From Gordonia sp. (in: high G+C Gram-positive bacteria) (GTDB lineage: Bacteria > Actinomycetota > Actinomycetes > Mycobacteriales > Mycobacteriaceae): DNA of 64,000 bases. Under the pieces are notes generated by a model. The model did not search any database. It was not told where the DNA came from and was given only the letters and a program-made list of their open reading frames with translations. The stretch lies in contig NZ_JAGQTN010000041.1 of assembly GCF_020438995.1 (NCBI RefSeq), forward strand, positions 1 to 64,000, read 5' to 3'. The first letter of the stretch is position 1. Every line of letters starts with the position of its first letter. The translations under genes were made by a program, and so were the position numbers. Shown piece by piece: positions 1 through 8,155 of the stretch.

Positions 1-683
1 CTGCTCCAAGATGCGTCGGTAATCGGCCGGCATCCGCCGTCCCTTCTGTTGGACGCGCCGACACCCCTACTAATGCCGACGTCGCCGCCAGAAGAACACG
101 ACCAAACACCCACCAGTACCAACTAGGTAGAAAACCGGTACCAACTACACGGACTACCCGTACCAAGCAGGGCTACGTGCCATCAGCGGACTTGGCCAAG
201 GTCATGCCAGGGCTGGGTCACGCCAGGGCTGCGGGCCTCATCGATTTCCGGGCGTCATCGGGTGGACGCCGAAGTCTCTGGCAACCTGTTCGATCGCGAC
301 GGCTGCTCCACTATCACGGTCACCCGGACTACATCGTCACCGAACTCTTGGGGGTAATGCTGAGCACAGCTACATCGTTTTACATCGTTGCTAGATATGG
401 GGTCGTGTTTCACGTGAAACGTGTGATGTCTGCTCATCCATGGAGATTGGTCACGTGACGCCGGCGTACTGTCTAGCGCGGTCATTTGCCTCGTAGCGGT
501 GCAGCTGGATCGTGATCCTCCGTGGCGGTGGTGAGGTGTGTTAGTTGTAGCAGCGGATCGGTGACCACCTCCGTTGGTGGTTCATATCGAGGTCGCATGT
601 CGAGGTCGGTGGTCAGGGTCGGTCGGTATCGATGAGGACTTCGAGTCCAACGTGTTGGTGGCCTTCAGCCCTATTCGTCGGGC
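1..683. other. gene-poor left edge containing one parS site
   Basis: No convincing gene was found here. The short open frames lack GC-rich third positions and resemble nothing known to me. The stretch is visibly less GC-rich than the conserved genes further right. It contains a perfect parS at 407-420. On the minus strand an ATG at 31-33, preceded by a purine-rich AAGGGAC, opens a frame beginning MPADYRRILEQ that leaves the window at base 1. It could be the start of a real gene, but eleven residues are too few to judge. The right border at 684 is the inferred end of an IS21 remnant. Confidence 0.5.
407..420. other. parS: parS centromere site 1
   Basis: GTTTCACGTGAAAC is a perfect match to the ParB binding palindrome, here with T before and G after the core. 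ParB nucleates at such sites, loads as a CTP clamp, spreads and recruits SMC. It is the leftmost of seven copies in the first 8.2 kb. Confidence 0.93.
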
Positions 684-745
684 TGTCAACGGCGGCTGAA
701 ATCTGGCCCCTTTTCGACGGTTGAATTTTGACCCCGGTGTGGTTG

Positions 746-1726
746 TTACTGGTTGTGTTTGGCGAGGTCGCGTCGGTTTTTGGTGCGGTAGGAGTCGCCT
801 GTGATGGTGATGACTTCGGCGTGGTGGACGAGGCGGTCGATCAGGGCTGCGGCGACGATCTCGTCGGCGAACACTTTGCCCCAGCGGCCGAAGGGCATGT
901 TGGAGGTGATCAGGATTGATCCTTGTTCGTAGCGGCTGGCGATGAGTTGGAAGAACAGGTTGGCGGTGTCGGAGTCGAACGGTAGGTACCCGATTTCGTC
1001 GACGATGAGCAGTCGGTAGCGGCGTAGTCGTTTGAGTTCGTGTTGCAGTCGTCCGGTGGCGTGGGCCTTGGTCAGGCGGGTGGCCCAGCCGGTGGCGGTG
1101 TCGAACAGGACCGGGTAGCTGTTGTGGGTGGCTTTGATACCGAGCGCGATTGCCAGGTGCGCTTTTCCCACCCCTGGTGGTCCGAGAAGGATCACGTTGT
1201 GGGGGGTGAAGGTGACGCCGTAGAGGTCGAGGGTGGCGGTGATGTCGACGAACCGGCCGATCGCTGCCGGGTGGACCGAGTAGTCGTTGCCGGCGACCGG
1301 CACGCAGTAGTCCCGGGCCAGTCGGCGGCGTTCGTGAATCCCGACCCGGGGCGGGACGGTCGGTAGCGCGGCCATCGCTGCCACATCGGCGGCCAGCAGA
1401 TCGGACGGGCACCTGCCGATAGCGCGGGCGTTACGTCTGTTGCTGTGCTCGGTGAGCCAACTGCTGATCTGGGTGTTGAAGTCCGCCGGGGACTCGAACC
1501 GATGGCCGGGCAGGAACGAGGTTTCGAAGAACCCGTTGTTGCGTTCGACCATGCCCTTGTACTCGGGGTCTCGTGGTGGGTACTCGGGGTCTCGTGGTGG
1601 TGCCAGCTCCAGCCTGGTCCCCAGCGTTCCCACGAACGCTGCCGCTTCAGCAGTGGGTTTACCTTTACCTCCGATCGCTGATTCACGGTCCCACACGACC
1701 TCTTTCGTGCCTTTTCGTGACCGCAC
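746..1726 (-). pseudogene. istA 3' part fused to istB (IS21 transposase and ATPase remnant)
   Basis: The frame starts inside IstA. WDRESAIGG, the APPRDPEY motif, MVERNNGFFETSFLPG and the DYSVHP region belong to the DDE integrase core and C-terminal part. At about residue 175 it jumps directly into the AAA ATPase IstB (NVILLGPPGVGK, then LLIVDEIGYLPF as Walker B and ITSNMPFGRWG as sensor 1). The end of IstA and the N-terminal part of IstB are missing, so a deletion joined the genes in frame. The Walker A motif reads GPPGVGKA where IstB normally has GKT. A 21-bp tandem duplication doubles PPRDPEY. The product would be a dead chimera. Confidence 0.8.
1559..1600. repeat. 21-bp perfect tandem duplication
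   Basis: Two adjacent identical 21-base units (1559-1579 and 1580-1600) lie in the IS21 integrase frame. They add seven residues without shifting the frame, doubling PPRDPEY, which occurs once in IstA relatives as I know them. Confidence 0.9.
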
Positions 1727-1902
1727 CGACCTGTGAGAGCAGCAACCACATACCGGCCAGGATGTCCCCGGCCAGCCGGGATGGAATCATCATCGCCAGC
1801 CGGTACTGTGACTAGGCCAACGTCATCACCAACACCGGCAGCACCGCAGACTGGTTGAGGCCCAACGGGATCGGGTAGTCGGGGAACCACAGATCCCACT
1901 GT

Positions 1903-1928
1903 GAACACTCACCTGGAACACTCACCTG
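1903..1928. repeat. 13-bp tandem duplication that frameshifts istA
   Basis: GAACACTCACCTG occurs twice in a row (1903-1915 and 1916-1928). Thirteen is not a multiple of three, so the duplication shifts the minus-strand istA frame exactly where the N-terminal frame loses homology. Confidence 0.9.
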
Positions 1929-2301
1929 GCTCATAGACCACCCGATCAGCGGGGTCCACACCCCGGAACTCGGGCCGGATCACCCGGACCCGGTCCTTGA
2001 GCACCGTCAGTGACCTGGTCCACCCGATCCGCTCAGCGATCACCGTCGCAGGCATTGTCGGATACTCGGCCAACAACGCCCGGATCGACGGCTCGAACAC
2101 ATCCACAGCCGACCCCTTCGCCGCCCGCACATACTTCGGCGGCTCGTCAGCAGCCAACGCCGCCCGGACCGTGTTCCGGGCCACTCCCAGCCGGCGCGCG
2201 ATCTCCTTGATCGGCACACCCTCACTGCGATGCAAACGGCGGATCTCCGCCCACTGTTCCACTGAAATCATCCTCCTGATCAGACGGGGGTCAAAATTCA
2301 C
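1909..2301 (-). pseudogene. istA N-terminal fragment (IS21 transposase)
   Basis: This 130-residue frame contains the IstA N-terminal DNA-binding region: ISVEQWAEIRRLHRSEG, then IKEIARRLGVARNTVRAAL as helix-turn-helix, then IRALLAEYPTMPATVIAERIGW. It ends in the 13-bp duplication at 1903-1928. Downstream, in another frame, the expected continuation is recognisable (LWFPDYPIPLG, then MMIPSRLAGDILAGMWLL), with an in-frame stop between the two. The gene is therefore broken by at least one frameshift and one stop before the fused 3' part. Confidence 0.8.
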
Positions 2302-2338
2302 CCGTCGTCAGGGGGTCAGTTTTCACGCGTCGTCAACA

Positions 2339-2880
2339 GGGGTGTACTCGGTCAATACCGCGCCGATGAACGGATGATGGTGTTGCAGCTGGGGAAGATG
2401 CCCACCGTGCGGCGCCTGGCCTCCTCGGTTGAGGGGTTTGGTGGGGTTGTTGGACCAGGTTCTCCTCCATGCATCACTGGGCAATGCGGTGAAGGTGAGT
2501 ATGTCTTCGCGGGGATCGCCGCGGTGTTCGGCGACTTCGGGTGGCTCGAATTCGGTGTCTTCCAGAAGACGGTTGGATTGTTCGTGGACCGCGGCTGGCG
2601 GTGGGTTGGTCGTGTGCGTTTGTGCAGCGTCGCCTTAACCGCCGGCCATTGGGCTCTTCGAGCACTCACTCATGAGATTCGCGGAGTTGAGATTCACGGA
2701 GTCATGGGTGCGGTACCGCTGCCATACGGCACCGGACTGGTTCACGGCACCGGACTGGTTCGCTTCAATGAGCGCGGCGGGGCGTCTTCTGAGGTCACCA
2801 CTGAACTTCCGAACGTCACCCAGGCTACGAGCGACCAACTCGGCGAAGAAGGTGTCGGTTCTCTTCCTTGGTGAGTGTCG
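2339..2880 (-). pseudogene. IS256-family transposase remnant A
   Basis: Minus-strand frames pieced together give an IS256 (mutator-type) transposase C-terminal half. In order: DTFFAELVARSLGDVR, then WQRYRTHDSVNLNSANLM (family WQRCRTHYAANLM), QWPAVKATLH, DILTFTALPSDAWRRTWSNNP, then VGIFPSCNTIIR. The matching pieces lie in different frames, so several indels have accumulated. An 18-bp tandem duplication at 2726-2761 repeats NQSGAV. The remnant stops at the IS21 right end at 2338, so the IS21 copy probably inserted into it. No intact reading frame or terminal repeats were found. Confidence 0.7.
2726..2761. repeat. 18-bp perfect tandem duplication
   Basis: ACGGCACCGGACTGGTTC occurs twice in direct succession (2726-2743 and 2744-2761) inside the decayed IS256 remnant. 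It is the same class of lesion as those in the neighbouring IS21 remnant. Confidence 0.9.
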
Positions 2881-3134
2881 GCGGTGACGAAGGTGAACAG
2901 TCTGGTCCTGTCGAGGCGGCGATGTAGCCGTTGCCAGAGCAGTCATGCCCATTTTGCACCGCAGGCCGACTGCGCTTGGACCTGCATTGATACTCCGACC
3001 GGGAAAGTCCTTCGCTAGGCGGGTGACGATGGCACTTCCGAGTCGTTGAGTGATCGACATGCTTCAGAAGAAGCTGCTTGTCGATATGCTGGGCAGCTCT
3101 GTCTCATGGGTGGTGGCGGGATCTTATCTGCCGT

Positions 3135-3148
3135 GTTTCACGTGAAAC
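3135..3148. other. parS: parS site 2, core of a 28-bp perfect palindrome
   Basis: The 14-bp core is perfect and the symmetry continues outward to 3128-3155 (CTGCCGT on the left, ACGGCAG on the right). It lies just downstream of the stop of IS256 remnant B. Confidence 0.93.
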
Positions 3149-3188
3149 ACGGCAGGTCTTACGGACCGTTGTCGGGGTTGTGGGGCGC

Positions 3189-3640
3189 CTAAGCTGCTGA
3201 ACGACTGTTCGCGAGGATGGCACCGAGCAGATCGATGATGGTCTCGCGGGTGGGAAGATCCCGACCGAGTCGTAGGTGCGGCGCAGGATCTGGTGGTTGA
3301 GCAGCTCGATTGGGTTGTTCGACCAAATCTGGCCCATACGTCCGTCCTTTGGGAACGCGCCGAAAGCCGGGACCAGGGCCTCGCGGTGTCCATCAGCGTT
3401 GATGCCGGTAGCGATCATCGCGACCGCCTTCATCGTCACCGCGTAGGTGCCGACGATTGCGAATGCGAACGGCCTGGCGGTATCGATGCGACGGTGCCTG
3501 AACGCGGCGACCTGCTCGTCGGGTTCAGCGGCCATCCGGGAGACCTAGGACTTCGACAGCGAGTCGATGCCACAGAGTCTTGACGAGTTTGTCCATTCGG
3601 CAGGTTGAGACTTGGCCAGATAGCGGGCGGCGACTACGCG
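3189..3640 (-). pseudogene. IS256-family transposase remnant B
   Basis: A second IS256-type transposase relic. Reading the minus strand: YLAK, then MDKLVKTL and GIDSLSKS, a TAG where family members have Gln, then VSRMAAEPDEQVAAFRHRRID, then ATGINADGHRE. It then jumps straight to MGQIWSNNP, with the whole middle catalytic region deleted. RRTYDSVGIFP follows, and the frame shifts once more before ETIIDLLGAILANSRSAA and a TAG stop at 3189. At least two frameshifts, one nonsense change and one large deletion make it non-functional. It is a separate copy from remnant A. Confidence 0.75.
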
Positions 3641-4088
3641 TGATCAACGCTGATGCGGTGCATTGCCTCGTTCGAGGAGCCGTTCGGGAAGTGTATGAGC
3701 CGGACCGGGGCTCCGATGCGGCTACGTCTTGTCCTCCCCTCCCCTACCGGGGTGTACGCATATGCTTGGCCTTTGATCTCGCAACTGGAATGTTGGGCGG
3801 GGTTGTCCAGAGTTTGTGTAGGTATCACCAGAAGACTGCAACAGCCGTCACGTCGATGACGGATGACGTCAGTGAGTCTCTCGGCTCATACGTAATTGGC
3901 GCTGGAGCCGGATAAGTCCGTGGCGGTAGGTGTGCACACTTGCCGCTGGCGGCATCTGCGCCGACCGAGATCACCGATCCAGAAGCGCCTGATTGTGGCC
4001 GGTCCGGGAACCGTGTGCGTCGTACCTCCTCAATATCGTGATCGTGCTGCCGTGCACCGATTACCGGATTGCGATGGGTATGGATGTC

Positions 4089-4102
4089 GTTTCACGTGAA
4101 AC
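4089..4102. other. parS: parS site 3
   Basis: Perfect GTTTCACGTGAAAC in non-coding sequence between IS remnants. Confidence 0.93.
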
Positions 4103-4290
4103 AGCGGTAGACGCGTATCTGGTAGCGGGATCCTGAAGACCGGATAGCTCCCGGCAGCTAACCTACGTCCCTTCGGCCGCTACCCGACTATCAGAACGCT
4201 ACTGCCAAATGCACGTTAGTCATGCAGGACAGTCGGCCGCTTGCACGGTCCTCGGGCCCGACCATCTGGCCAGGTGCTGGTATGAGTGTC

Positions 4291-4322
4291 GTCCGCCGGC
4301 AATTGGGTCCGCCGGCAATTGG
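4291..4322. repeat. 16-bp perfect tandem duplication
   Basis: GTCCGCCGGCAATTGG is present twice in succession (4291-4306 and 4307-4322) in non-coding sequence. Confidence 0.9.
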
Positions 4323-4853
4323 GGTCTGTCACGATTGGGGCCCATCACGATCATTGACGCATCGCACCGGTTGGTACCAGGATTCCGGCAGGTTCGTACC
4401 GGTGGGGTTGTGGTCGTCAACGTCGGCGTCAGCCGAGGTGCCCGGCGCTGATGAAGAACGGAAGGCTGATGCCGGATCAGCGCACTGGCAGACGCACTTC
4501 CCGACCGAGTCACCGTCGACTCCATCGTCGATCGCCGCGCCTCCGCCGCCCGCCGGATCGACCTCGGCGGAGTCGACATGCGCCAAGCCAGTCACGATCA
4601 AGCACGCACATCCGAACAATTTCGGGAGTAGCAGTATCGAAGAGTCAGAACGCGGCTACCACCAAACAGCCTAAACAGACTGGCGGTACCAACCGGAGAC
4701 ACGTATCAATCATGCTGACGGTTGGAGCGCCAGCGCTTGGCCATGAGGCAGGCTCGCTACCGAAACCTAGGGGCGCCGACGACGCCGTAGACGTGCTAGG
4801 TAAGCCGGCACAGGCAGGAATGGTGCGGATGGGGGTCTCATGCAAGTACTTGC

Positions 4854-4871
4854 TAGAAACGTCACTGTGAC
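4854..4871. repeat. 18-bp motif shared with the parB downstream spacer
   Basis: TAGAAACGTCACTGTGAC here is identical to 10544-10561. Its GTCAC-T-GTGAC part is an inverted repeat. It may be a binding site or a relic of duplicated sequence; no function is established. Confidence 0.5.
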
Positions 4872-5130
4872 AAGGCATATTCGGGTGGTTGACTGACGAA
4901 TCGAAGTTCTCGACTGACGATCGATTGGATGCTGACTCTTCAGGCCGAAGTTCGGGAGCACCCGGTATTTGTCAAGGAGGTTTGAAGCCACCGGTAGTTG
5001 ACAATGTCGGTGTTGTCGGTTTGTGTGGTCAGCTGCAGTGGGACTGGGCGGCTGCTGGTAGATCGCCGGTCGGTGTGGGTGTCTGGTTGAGTTCGGTGGG
5101 CTTGTTGATCGAGACCGTTGTGGGTTGGGG

Positions 5131-5967
5131 TCAGGATCTTCGGTCGACTGCCGACAGGTGCTCTCTGCTGTGGATGGACAGGTCTGTCCCCATGGGGAAG
5201 TAGTCACGCAGGCGCCCGTTGGTGTTCTGATTGCTGCCGCGTTGCCACGGCGAGTGTGCGTCGCAGAAGTAGACCAAGGCGCCGAAGGCAGAGGTGATGC
5301 CGAGGTGCCGCGCCATCTCGGTTCCCTGATCCCAGGTGATCGACCGGAGTAGGTGCGCGGGAAGGTCGGCCATCCGCTCGATCAAAGCGTGGCGTAGTGT
5401 CTTGCTGTCGGCGCTGGGCAGGTGGATCAGTCCGATCGTACGTGTGTGCCGTTCGACGAGTGTACCGATGGCCGATCGGTGGCTGGGACCGACGATCAGA
5501 TCGTAGTCACGGACGCGCCGCTCGATCGCCTGGCGATGCGCATCGAACGCCCGGTACCCGGTGCGGCCTCGGGCCTGCGTGGGGTTGCGTCGTACTTCGC
5601 GGGAGATCGTCGACGGAGCACGGCCGAGCTCGCGGGCGATCGACCCGATACTGTGACCGGCCTGCTTCAGGTCGGTGATGATGATTTGCTCATCCTGTGA
5701 CAGGTACTGCGGGCTGACCGCTCGGACCGCGAGGCGATCGAGTGCCGGGACGAAGCCGACAGCCTTCCCGTTGCGGTACGTCTTGTAGCCGCGAGACCAG
5801 TTCTTGCTCGTGGTTCTCGAAACTTCGACTTCGCGGGCAGCAGCGTTGATGCTCGAGCCTCGTTCTCTCAGATCGATGAACCGGCGGCGTTTGACGGACT
5901 GGGGCCGGCGACCAGGCCCCTTCTTTACTCGACGGGACAACACCACTCCTGAATCTACCGGGGGCAT
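5131..5967 (-). pseudogene. IS30-family transposase remnant
   Basis: The N-terminal part carries the IS30 helix-turn-helix (HSIGSIARELGRAPSTISREV). The C-terminal part carries the DDE core: DLIVGPSHRSAIGTLVERHT, then SITWDQGTEMARH, then FCDAHSPWQRGSNQNTNG. Three faults are visible. About 150 residues are missing between AHRQAIERRV and DLIVG. The third catalytic residue, Glu in the family motif GSNENTNG, is Gln here. The end after LSAVDR is cut short by a frame change. I start at the ATG at 5967; a TTG three codons earlier is possible. The product would be inactive. Confidence 0.82.
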
Positions 5968-5993
5968 GTGTTGCAACGAGGTCTCGAAGCCAC

Positions 5994-6031
5994 CCCGTCG
6001 TCAGGGGGTCAGTTTTCACGCGTCGTCAACA
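5994..6031. repeat. solitary IS21 right-end sequence
   Basis: These 38 bases are identical to 2301-2338, the outermost right end of the IS21 remnant. No IS21 genes lie beside it; the IS30 remnant adjoins it on the left. It looks like the only surviving terminus of a second copy of the same element. Confidence 0.85.
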
Positions 6032-6127
6032 CGGACCGACGAATCCCGCGCGAGGGTTGCGGGTGCCACCCCTCAGCTGTGGCTTCGTTGTAGGACGTTT
6101 CACGGTACTTTGTGCCTGTCTTGCATA

Positions 6128-6141
6128 GTTTCACGTGAAAC
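6128..6141. other. parS: parS site 4
   Basis: Perfect GTTTCACGTGAAAC in non-coding sequence, about 100 bp right of the solitary IS21 end. Confidence 0.93.
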
Positions 6142-7094
6142 GCTGTCGAATGACGACGCCAAGCTGAGTGCGCATTGATAGATGGTCGTGACCGAGATGT
6201 TCCATCTGGAGTACACCCGCAATCTCGCGGTCTACGCGGCAGACACCCTCCCCTCCCCTAGCGCTGCGTGGTTTTCGGAAGGAACAACTTCGCGACCGGT
6301 TGGCTGGGGTGTTCTGGCTGGGGTGTCGTCGACGGATCCTGCCTCTGCTCGCGTTTGCAGCTGCCCAGGAGCGGACATGGAAGCTGCCCGCTGATGATCA
6401 TGTCGGGATGCCCGGTGGCGGACATGAATCTGCCGGTGGTGGGGTGAATCAGAGTGCGGGCATGTGGGGACGGTATCGAGGAGGCACCCGGGTCCCAGAC
6501 GTCGAAGGTCTTGATGGCTTCTGGTCCTCGTTGTCGAGTGTTCCTCGGAGGTGGTGCGGTGGGCGGGGTCATCGAGGTGGTTGGTGGCCAGGATCGAGTC
6601 GAGGTCGCCGGTTGCGGACCAGCCGTGAAACGGCGGCATATCCCAGCGCACGGTCCACGTTGGTCATGTTGTGGTCGATTGGTTGTGTAGGGCGGCCACG
6701 TCGGTGGAGTGTGCCGTCTTCTGGTCCATGCGTTCAGTGTCGGTGGTGGCCTTCTTTAGCCACAGGTGCGGTCCTTCGCCCTCCAGTGCCAGGGACTGGC
6801 TTTCGGCGTCGTGCGGGCGTGGATGCGTGCGGATGCGGTAGTCGGGAACGGTGCTCGGCGGCATCGATGTGGGTGATCGACTTTTCGCATGCCGCTTCGA
6901 AGTGGGCAATAGCCGAACACACTCGGGGCCCACTTGACCCACCTCATGACCACACATGAACGCGCTTGTGACCGTCGATGGGCCGTCCTATATGTCCGCC
7001 GACATCTCGCCTACGTCGGGACACTTGCGTTGCGGCAATGACCGGTCTGGACAACGACCGACCTGCCGGTCCATCATCGCTGAGTTGATCGCAA

Positions 7095-7108
7095 GTTTCA
7101 CGTGAAAC
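7095..7108. other. parS: parS site 5
   Basis: Perfect GTTTCACGTGAAAC in non-coding sequence, 967 bp from site 4. Confidence 0.93.
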
Positions 7109-7862
7109 GAAGATGGGCGTCACGGCTGCGATGCCGGACAACTGTGCTTCGTGACATCGGCCTGGTCCCGCGGTGATACCGAGTGCTTGAACGCTGTCGT
7201 CAAACGGACAGAGGACGACCGGTATCGTGACCACTCCCCTCCCCCGGTCCCGCCTCGCCGACCGAGCTGCTGACGTCGTCCGCGTCGAACGGCCCGTAGC
7301 GAGCCGAGCCAGAATGCGGTCAGCCGGATCAATCGAACCAGACGCATGATCCAGATGCGTGACGCGTGTTCTGTGTGCCGTCGTCAGGGTAGGTAGCGTC
7401 GAGGGAATGTCTCTTCCTCGTGCTTCGTACGGTGCCGGTGCGTTGTGATGCAGGTCGTTGTCGTCCTTGCTGCCTGTACAGCGGATCCGACGACCATTGC
7501 GCATAGGGACGGACAGATGGGTCTAGTGGTCATACAGACAGATATTTGAGCCTGGGTCGGGCCGCAGAGTAGCTGTTCTGTCCGCACGACTCCGAGGATT
7601 GGCTCTCGGCCGGACTGGCGCCTGGTAGCGGTTGACGGCCTAGTTCGTCGTTCTGAGTGGTTCATGGCGGGGACGTCAGTGCAGTCCTTGGTAGTCCCTT
7701 GGTAATCGAGCTCGAGGATCTCCGCACCAGTGAAGATCCCGGTAGGAATTGACGTCGCGATCACGGCACCTTCGACCGGTGTGTGCCAGTCTGGTGGTGC
7801 AATCGGGTGGCGTGAATTGTGGGGTCACCGGGTCGATCGGCAGGTTCACCTCGGTCGCCACG

Positions 7863-7876
7863 GTTTCACGTGAAAC
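7863..7876. other. parS: parS site 6
   Basis: Perfect GTTTCACGTGAAAC, 768 bp from site 5 and about 290 bp before the parA start. Confidence 0.93.
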
Positions 7877-8155
7877 GGTGAAATCGTGCGCCGGCTTGAA
7901 GATGATAGCGACATCATTCCGGTGCTTCTTGAACTCCTCCGGCCGCAGAGTCGGCCCGGGCATCTGCTGTGAATTGCGAGAAGAGCGAGACAAGGGGTGC
8001 CCTTTCCCCACGTTTGCCCAGCAGGATTTGTGGATAGCGCGGCGATTCATGCACACCTCGCCGCGGGATTGGTAAGTCGGCGGTCAAGGGCGCAAAATGG
8101 AGGGAGTGTGCCGGGGGTTCGGCACAAATTCCCCATCGGGTTAAGGAGTCCAAGC

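Larger units (their letters stand above)
684..2338 (-). mobile_element. IS21-family element remnant
   Basis: The two ends are related inverted sequences. The left end starts TGTCAACGGCGGCTGAAA at 684. The right end, read on the minus strand from 2338, starts TGTTGACGACGCGTGAAA. Both continue into a second shared block ending TGAATTTTGACCCC. The element is about 1.65 kb, well below the 2-2.6 kb usual for IS21 elements carrying istA and istB. A deletion has fused the istA 3' part to istB, and a frameshift splits istA. It is not expected to transpose. Family assignment rests on recognising IstA and IstB motifs; exact ends are inferred. Confidence 0.8.
3641..5130. other. gene-poor stretch with one parS site
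   Basis: No open frame here has convincing codon bias or recognisable motifs. Visible items are parS at 4089-4102, a 16-bp tandem duplication at 4291-4322, and TAGAAACGTCACTGTGAC at 4854-4871, which recurs between parB and the next gene. Next to the IS30 remnant, two loosely similar blocks (about 4958-4977 and 4988-5010) repeat a CACCGGTA-like core and may be the IS30 end, but I cannot define a terminal repeat. Base composition is close to even, unlike the GC-rich conserved genes. Confidence 0.55.
6032..8155. other. gene-poor stretch upstream of parA with three parS sites
   Basis: About 2.1 kb with no gene I can support. Open frames exist on both strands but lack codon bias and family motifs. 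Perfect parS sites lie at 6128, 7095 and 7863. Two polypyrimidine tracts of the type CTCCCCTCCC lie at 6247-6259 and 7234-7245. In related genomes rsmG normally ends just before parA; no rsmG motif is visible on either strand, so it must lie outside the window or be lost from this position. Confidence 0.6.

Noticed and set aside
2374..2874. 166-codon plus-strand frame
   Set aside because: It is the complement of the IS256 relic, whose motifs are on the minus strand.
6944..7504. 186-codon minus-strand frame with VSRET
   Set aside because: VSRET is only the translation of a parS site; codon bias is poor and no family is recognisable.
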